Below, piece by piece: positions 11,501 to 15,105 of a stretch of 15,105 nucleotides of DNA. The position numbers and the translations under genes were made by a program. A model generated the notes under the pieces. The model was not told where the DNA came from and searched no databases. It worked only from the letters and a program-made list of their open reading frames with translations. Within the stretch, counting starts at the first letter, position 1, and every line of letters begins with the position of its first letter. Source of the DNA: Agrocybe praecox (Eukaryota > Basidiomycota > Agaricomycetes > Agaricales > Agrocybaceae). Location of the stretch: NCBI GenBank assembly GCA_964017145.1, contig CAXHKQ010000028.1, forward strand, positions 1 through 15,105, written 5' to 3'.

Positions 11501-12283
11501 GGATATTACCAAGAAAATGTCGAAGTTGGAAACGTGATATCTGGAGACCGACCAGCAAATATGAACTGAATATTTTTGTGGATTGTAACGCAATCATATT
11601 CTGGTCGAATCTGACTATTTCCAAAGACCCACGAAAGGAACGGCAGGCCTTCTTCTGAAAAAGTAGCGCTACACTTTGTTGTTACTTTTACCAAGCGACG
11701 AATTTATGTTTCATTGCTAAACTGCGGATCAATTTGAACAATGTTTGATTCCATTTTGTGCCCTCGGATGTCGTATTGATGAAAAGCTACACAAGAAATG
11801 GGAACAAATTTGAATATTCAACGATTTTACCTAAACCTAAACCTACACGAATTTGGAAAATCCTTGGTTCAAAACTTGGTCAAGACCTCTGGAAGATAGA
11901 TCTTCTGGAAACTGAAACTTTACACTGGTGTCGATACGCTTATTTACTTGCTCGTTATCTCATTTCGATTCCTCAATCAATTTGAATAGAGTTCATTTTT
12001 CAAGAAGAACCGCTAGAAAACATAAAAACTATAACATCTGACCGGAAAATCGTCGAATCGTCGATCAAGTGAGTGTTAGTTGAATGGACAATTAATTTCT
12101 CGTCAATCGTGACCCATTCACAGAACCATCACTCTGCAGCCGGGCGACGTAATTCTGACCGGCACGCCATCCGGAGTGGGCATGCACCGCAAGCCGGCCG
12201 AGTTCCTGAAACCGGGCGACCTGATCGAGTCGCGCATCGAGTCGATTGGCACGATTTCCAACCGAGTGGTGGCCGATTGTTGA
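8578..12283 (+). CDS. FAHD2: FAHD2-type fumarylacetoacetate hydrolase-fold protein, mitochondrial, 3 exons
   Basis: Exons 8578-9108, 11053-11384 and 12124-12283 join in phase (0, then 2) to 340 residues. The start is the first ATG after the promoter, in the context GCGAAAATGG. Residues 1-40 are rich in Ser, Ala and Arg without acids ([20 protein letters not shown]), as in a mitochondrial presequence; the mature domain probably begins near MRFIQFE (42). The FAH fold is clear: [15 protein letters not shown] (134-148, with the conserved His 141), the metal-binding pair in [12 protein letters not shown] (Glu182, Glu184), Asp213 in [11 protein letters not shown], then FCPLGP and LTGTPSGVG. The 29-residue spacing from the second Glu to the Asp is the one expected in FAHD proteins, so the site looks intact. 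FAHD2 in mammals has been assigned oxaloacetate tautomerase activity in mitochondria; applying that here is inference. Nothing is missing or frameshifted. It is divergent from MIC60 and convergent with bL35m. Confidence 0.95.
9741..9851 (+). pseudogene. GC-rich coding-like island, possible gene fragment
   Basis: This is a sharp GC-rich patch in an AT-rich intron. In one frame it reads 36 codons with the same G/C-ending codon preference as the nearby real exons ([20 protein letters not shown]), then stops at TAA, with AATAAA overlapping the stop. The sequence before it ends in TTGACTAG, an acceptor-like AG, but its phase does not fit FAHD2 exon 1. It also contains the small hairpin GTGCGC-TTC-GCGCAC. 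I do not recognise the product. A stray exon, a retrocopy fragment or chance composition all remain possible. Confidence 0.3.
10051..10347. repeat. Diverged direct repeat, copy A, of an unnamed interspersed family
   Basis: It shares GGCGCTAATGGGTTAAC, then AATCATAGTTG, AACGACATATC, TTTATATAGAA, TTTGGGTCA.CACCCACACA and ACAAATATT with copy B, in the same order, with many substitutions. No open frame is kept. A third stray copy of CGCTAATGGGTTAAC lies at 10384-10398. Confidence 0.8.
10479..10776. repeat. Diverged direct repeat, copy B
   Basis: Copy B is offset about 428 bp from copy A and matches it in collinear blocks (see copy A). It is followed by about 150 bp ending in CATTTTTATATAATAGATTA near 10928. 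A tail like this is common at the 3' ends of insect non-LTR or SINE-like elements; that assignment is from memory and unproven. Confidence 0.75.
11385..12123 (+). other. FAHD2 intron 2
   Basis: This 739-bp, phase 2 intron has donor CA|GTGAGT and acceptor CCATTCACAG. It is AT-rich, with small tandem repeats (ACTAGTATTCG twice near 11419, CCTAAA units near 11831). Its open frames lack ATG starts or coding composition. Confidence 0.9.
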
Positions 12284-12423
12284 GGCGCGAATTGGCCAGC
12301 TGTTTCGCCCATCTAGTCGTGGGTTTACGAAAGTTCAAATATAGGAGTTTCCAACGAGAAAACTTCATCTTTGGTACTAAATAACACAAAACGTAGGAGT
12401 GCACGTTATGTAAATTTTCAAGA

Positions 12424-12453
12424 ATTAAAATATTTGCCAATTAACAATTTATT
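12424..12453. terminator. Facing polyadenylation signals of FAHD2 (+) and bL35m (-)
   Basis: ATTAAA on the plus strand at 12424-12429 lies 141 nt past the FAHD2 stop. TTTATT at 12448-12453 reads AATAAA on the minus strand, 159 nt past the bL35m stop. Cleavage 10-30 nt beyond each would make the two mature 3' UTRs overlap by a few tens of bases. Confidence 0.5.
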
Positions 12454-12611
12454 CATGGAGCTATTCGCTCTCAAAAATCAACCGTTTTGGCCGAAAATAA
12501 TTACTAGAACGATGATATGCGACGTTTTTTTCGAACTGAATTATATTACACATAACTCTGCCTCACGCACTTCACTCACGCCTTACCACACATTCTTCAC
12601 GGTCAGCCCGC

Positions 12612-13250
12612 TCACCACTTCAGCGGCTTCGTGCGCGTCGCCGTGAACTCCTCGCGCGAATGATACGGCCTGTACGGATCGTCGACGTAGTGGCGCGGTC
12701 GCCGCCAGAACGGCGTCACCATCTTGTCGAGCAGATGCGCCTGCGTCGCATTGACGAACACGTGCTGGCGCAGCCGGCGCTTCAGGTCGCCCGTCTTGCG
12801 CCACATCTTCTTGTTGCGGCCCTGACGCGTGCGGATCCAGCCGCCCCACTCCAGGCGCATGAAGCGCTTGACCACCGGCTTGACGGATTTCCGTTTGCCC
12901 TTGCGCAGCGAGAATTTGGTTACGGTGCGCGCCGGCGGCGCAGAGCACAGGAGCGCCAGGATGCGCGGATTGGCGGAGAGGAGTTGGCTGGTGGTGGTGG
13001 TGGTGGGTTTGGTGGTCAGGGTTGAAAGAGCACCGGACGGATTCGAAGCGATGGAGAGCTGCGAGAAGGCGCGAGTCGGCAGCTGAGCCAGCGGAGCAGC
13101 GGCTGCTGCTCGGGACGCGGTTTGGAGCACTAGCTGGCAGCTGGCCGCTCGACGGCAGGCACCTGGAAGGGCGGAGATGTGAGTAGCGAATTGCGGGGGT
13201 AGAAGGTTCACTCTGGGGTTTGACTTACCGGCCAAAGCGATGCGTAACAT
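12612..13250 (-). CDS. mRpL35: Mitochondrial large ribosomal subunit protein bL35m
   Basis: This is a component of the large subunit of the mitochondrial ribosome, acting in the matrix. The C-terminal part has the bL35 signature: FSLRKGKRKSVKPVVKRF, then NKKMWRKTGDLKRRLRQHVF, then the animal mitochondrial extension LLDKMVTPFWRRPRHYVDDP. The N-terminus is a long Ala/Arg/Ser-rich presequence (for example CRRAASCQLVLQTASRAAAA). The whole span is open for 212 residues, but a consensus intron lies at 13228-13163 (GTAAGT donor, pyrimidine-rich tract ending CCAG). It is 66 nt with no stop codon. Splicing gives 190 residues (exons 13250-13229 and 13162-12612), which fits the family better; retaining the intron adds 22 residues inside the presequence. 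The start ATG has the context ACAAAATGTT. A minus-strand AATAAA lies 159 nt past the stop. Confidence 0.95.
   Translation of the reverse strand: MLRIALAGKSNPRVNLLPPQFATHISALPGACRRAASCQLVLQTASRAAAAAPLAQLPTRAFSQLSIASNPSGALSTLTTKPTTTTTSQLLSANPRILALLCSAPPARTVTKFSLRKGKRKSVKPVVKRFMRLEWGGWIRTRQGRNKKMWRKTGDLKRRLRQHVFVNATQAHLLDKMVTPFWRRPRHYVDDPYRPYHSREEFTATRTKPLKW
13163..13228 (-). other. 66-nt intron of the bL35m gene (length divisible by three, no stop)
   Basis: The donor on the minus strand is G|GTAAGTC at 13228 and the acceptor is CCTTCCAG at 13163. The intron sits after residue 7 in phase 1. Reading through it stays open for 22 codons, so a retained intron would not be removed by nonsense-mediated decay and would only lengthen the presequence. 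Confidence 0.8.
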
Positions 13251-13258
13251 TTTGTTGG

Positions 13259-13310
13259 CTGTGGGGTCGGATTGAGGTTAAGATTGGCGCTCTGGCGGCG
13301 ATTCAGTCAC
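13259..13310 (-). other. Possible short 5' UTR intron of the bL35m gene
   Basis: On the minus strand, CTACAG|GTGACT lies at 13311/13310, and a pyrimidine-rich stretch ending CCCCACAG stops at 13259, nine bases before the ATG. A 52-nt intron would result. If transcription starts further upstream, an out-of-frame ATG (13330, context GCCATGGCCATG) would head a short upstream reading frame. No RNA support is available, so this is a weak call. Confidence 0.3.
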
Positions 13311-13923
13311 CTGTAGAAGGACATGGCCATGGCCAGATGGTGGATGGGTTGATGGTTACATGTTCGAATTAACTTAAAGTTTATTCACCTTTTATCTGGA
13401 TTGAATGGGAGCAAATGTTTTACACCAAATCGACCGCTGGCGATGCGCAAAAAAATCTCCAGTGTTTTGGTTTTGATTGCGAGGTTGTGACAGCTTTGAT
13501 AGAGCACAGCATATTTGTATATTGATGTACTAGACTATGTTGCAATTTTATGAGAGTGTGGGGCATAGATAGAATCGTATAGACAATAAATAATAATTTG
13601 TAATTATTTTTGTAGCAACAACAAACAAATATTGGAACATTATTCAAAAACCGGCGATCAAAATATTTATTGTCATTCGTGATATTTGTGGGTGTTTTTT
13701 TCATGAGATTTCTTATAATTTTCTTATATTTAGAACATTATCCGAACATGTATTCGAATTTATCTCCTGCTTGTTCATTTATGCAATATTTGAACCAGTA
13801 TCAGGCGATAATTATGAACAATAAACGTCAACATAAACATTATATATGTTAAATATATGATATACAGAGGTACACAACGCTTTTATATGTGGTAATCCCT
13901 CCATATTTCACTCACATATACTA
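13311..13923. other. Intergenic AT-rich stretch between bL35m and the tandem array
   Basis: This presumably holds the bL35m promoter near 13311-13400. No other feature could be supported. A hydrophobic open frame at 13670-13852 begins at a non-ATG codon and has no match to the duplicated gene. Confidence 0.5.
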
Positions 13924-14005
13924 CATCGAGTGACATGTGAGCACATATATGTCCTCTATACTAAATTTTGACTCAAATGTGTCACTCATATCCATATATC
14001 ACAAG

Positions 14006-14100
14006 GCGTATGCGCACGTACCTTGACGTTTACGCGCATTTATATCCTTCCGACGCACAGGTCACATGCACGTGCTAGTCGTCGCATACATATGTCAGTC
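14006..14100 (+). promoter_or_regulatory. Conserved upstream block of small membrane-protein gene, copy 1 (putative promoter)
   Basis: GCGTATGCGCAC is followed by CCTTGACG, then at 14055 by GCACAGGTCACATGCACGTG (with a CACGTG E-box core) and GTCGTCG. All recur upstream of copy 2 in the same order. A TCAGTC initiator-like hexamer at 14095-14100 sits about 105 bp before the ATG. No clear TATA box at a fixed distance was found. The block is better conserved between copies than the first coding residues, which suggests regulatory constraint. Confidence 0.45.
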
Positions 14101-14204
14101 GGAAAAGGATCGCACATGTTGACCAACATATATCACGTCGAAACGTGTCATCGTCATCCACACACAAATCAACGAAAAACAGTTCTCGTCGGCACAATTG
14201 CAAT

Positions 14205-14619
14205 ATGACTTCGACCGTAAGCCCCTGTTCCATACCCCGTTTTCTAATGTTTGAAAAATGGTCTGTATCTTTGATAATGGTGTTCATTGCAGTCGTCTGG
14301 ATGTATTTGGTTTTAGTCTCCACATTTCGTCGTTCCCGCCGCTATTTGTAAGTATTCTCGAATAGAAAACGTTTCGTTCGGATACCAAGTTTTTATCATT
14401 GTTTCCCCCGTTAACAGGAATTTACGTTATGAATGCGCAAATGTCATGGTGAATTATTTTATTGACGCATATTCCATCTACATGGGCATATGTACTCTAG
14501 GTGCGTCAATATCGTCAATATCGTCAGCCATTGCTCTAATAGTCAGCCAAATCATTTATGGTTTTGTATTGAATTTGGCATTGAAGGGTGTTTTAAGCTC
14601 GTTGGTTAGTTTTACATAG
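14205..14619 (+). CDS. Unrecognised small three-pass membrane protein, copy 1 (2 exons, complete)
   Basis: I do not recognise this protein. Exon 1 is 14205-14347 (ATG at 14205, donor TT|GTAAGT). Exon 2 is 14418-14619, after an acceptor preceded by TTTCCCCCGTTAACAG. The 70-nt intron is phase 2, and the spliced frame reads 114 residues to TAG. Two AATAAA signals follow at 14628 and 14644. Residues 20-41 (SVSLIMVFIAVVWMYLVLVS) look like a membrane span, followed by the basic loop FRRSRRY (41-47). A second hydrophobic stretch covers about 57-78 and a third about 85-113 (IALIVSQIIYGFVLNLAL). Codon use is AT-rich, unlike the three mitochondrial genes nearby. The start is supported by the paralogue 765 bp downstream, which aligns from its own ATG. 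A coding reading is also supported by an in-frame 6-nt difference between the copies. It could be the tail of a longer chemoreceptor-like protein with missed 5' exons, but the typical insect receptor C-terminal motif is absent. Confidence 0.65.
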
Positions 14620-14627
14620 AATTTAAT

Positions 14628-14649
14628 AATAAAGATATGCGAGAATAAA
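14628..14649 (+). terminator. Two AATAAA polyadenylation signals of small membrane-protein gene copy 1
   Basis: AATAAA occurs at 14628-14633 and again at 14644-14649, 9 and 25 nt after the TAG stop. Together with the upstream spliced frame they define a compact transcription unit that ends about 40 bp before unit 2 begins. Confidence 0.5.
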
Positions 14650-14757
14650 TACCGTTGGAATATAAACCAAGGAACAACAACAACAACACATGAGTGACAA
14701 GTGAGCACATATGAAAAAATGTGTTTAAATTTCACTCAACAAACCACAGCAACAATT

Positions 14758-14840
14758 GCGTATGCGCACACCTTGACGTGTTGCGATATCCATTCATCCT
14801 TTAGAAGCACAGGTCGCATGCATGTGCTTGTCGTCGTACA
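14758..14840 (+). promoter_or_regulatory. Conserved upstream block of small membrane-protein gene, copy 2 (putative promoter)
   Basis: This matches the block at 14006: GCGTATGCGCAC at 14758, CCTTGACG at 14771, GCACAGGTCGCATGCATGTG from 14807, then GTCGTCG. The E-box core CACGTG of copy 1 is changed here (CATGTG). It lies about 130-210 bp before the ATG of copy 2. Confidence 0.4.
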
Positions 14841-14969
14841 GCACGTTAGTCGAGAAAGAATCATTCGGCGCGCACGACGTGTCGGCCAATCAACACACTA
14901 CAAATCACAAATCCCGAATCGTCGTGACAACCATATATCTTGACAAATAATTCTGGCATCAATTACAAT

Positions 14970-15105
14970 ATGCCTTTGACCGTGAGCCGCTGTTTCATAT
15001 CCCATTCTCCAGTGATCGAAAAATGGTCCGTATCATATATGATGGGGCTCGTATCTTTTACGATCTTATGGACGAATTTAATTCTTCTCACCAGTATTCG
15101 TCATT
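14970..15105 (+). CDS. Unrecognised small membrane protein, copy 2 (exon 1, cut by window edge)
   Basis: This is a diverged tandem paralogue of the gene at 14205. It is open from ATG at 14970 to the window end (45 codons). Both copies share the pattern M..TVS.C.I, then EKWSVS at residues 17-22, then a hydrophobic span with shared Trp, Leu and Arg positions. About 17 of 43 alignable residues are identical when two extra residues are allowed in the membrane span of copy 2. That 6-nt insertion keeps frame. No donor site is reached before the edge, as expected if exon 1 ends at the same place as in copy 1. The function is unknown. Confidence 0.55.
   Translation, partial: MPLTVSRCFISHSPVIEKWSVSYMMGLVSFTILWTNLILLTSIRH

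Larger units (their letters stand above)
13924..15105. repeat. Tandem gene duplication, unit about 765 bp, diverged
   Basis: Unit 1 begins near 13924 (GAGTGACATGTGAGCACATA) and unit 2 near 14688 (GAGTGACAAGTGAGCACATA). Blocks match in the same order in both: the start, a GCGTATGCGCAC block (14006 and 14758), a GCACAGGTC.CATGCA.GTGCT block (14055 and 14807), and the coding exon (14205 and 14970). Unit 2 runs off the window, so the array may hold more copies. The similarity is patchy with small indels, so the duplication is old. Confidence 0.8.

Noticed and set aside
11452..11985. Two open frames of about 70 codons in FAHD2 intron 2
   Set aside because: No ATG start for the first, AT-rich composition, no recognisable motif, and they lie between well-supported splice sites.
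13670..13852. Hydrophobic 60-codon frame left of the tandem array
   Set aside because: It starts at TTG, does not resemble either exon of the duplicated gene, and lacks splice or promoter context.

Overview
This is a eukaryotic nuclear window. GC-rich coding exons with GT..AG introns sit in AT-rich non-coding DNA, polyA signals are present, and three nuclear genes for mitochondrial proteins can be recognised. Intron sizes (about 50 bp to 2 kb), TG/CA microsatellites and the protein sequences suggest an arthropod, probably an insect. A dipteran is plausible, but I cannot name a species.

Layout, left to right. Positions 1-8188 hold a large part of the gene for MIC60/mitofilin on the minus strand. 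Seven coding exons can be joined in phase (8188-8144, 7770-7640, 5907-5654, 5537-5171, 5100-4952, 3700-3005, 2474-2316). They give about 600 residues; the conserved C-terminal domain lies beyond the left edge. About 390 bp separates its start from the start of a FAHD2-type fumarylacetoacetate hydrolase-fold gene on the plus strand (exons 8578-9108, 11053-11384, 12124-12283), so the two are divergent and probably share a promoter. FAHD2 converges on the gene for mitochondrial ribosomal protein bL35m (minus strand, 13250-12612, with a 66-nt intron that keeps the reading frame). Its candidate polyA signal and that of bL35m lie about 20 bp apart, with FAHD2's upstream, so the two 3' UTRs probably overlap slightly.

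The three genes share a destination: inner-membrane architecture (MIC60), matrix oxaloacetate/FAH-type metabolism (FAHD2) and mitochondrial translation (bL35m). Each has a recognisable basic N-terminal presequence.

The right end (13924-15105) is different. It holds a tandem, diverged duplication with a period of about 765 bp. Each unit has a conserved upstream block and then a small spliced gene for an unrecognised membrane protein. The first copy is complete (114 residues, three predicted membrane segments, two AATAAA signals); the second is cut by the window edge. This is the least explained part of the window.

The introns hold further structures: a perfect 43-bp inverted repeat in MIC60 intron 2, a 77-bp tandem duplication in MIC60 intron 5, a pair of roughly 300-bp diverged repeats with a retroelement-like tail in FAHD2 intron 1, and a GC-rich, coding-like island in that same intron.
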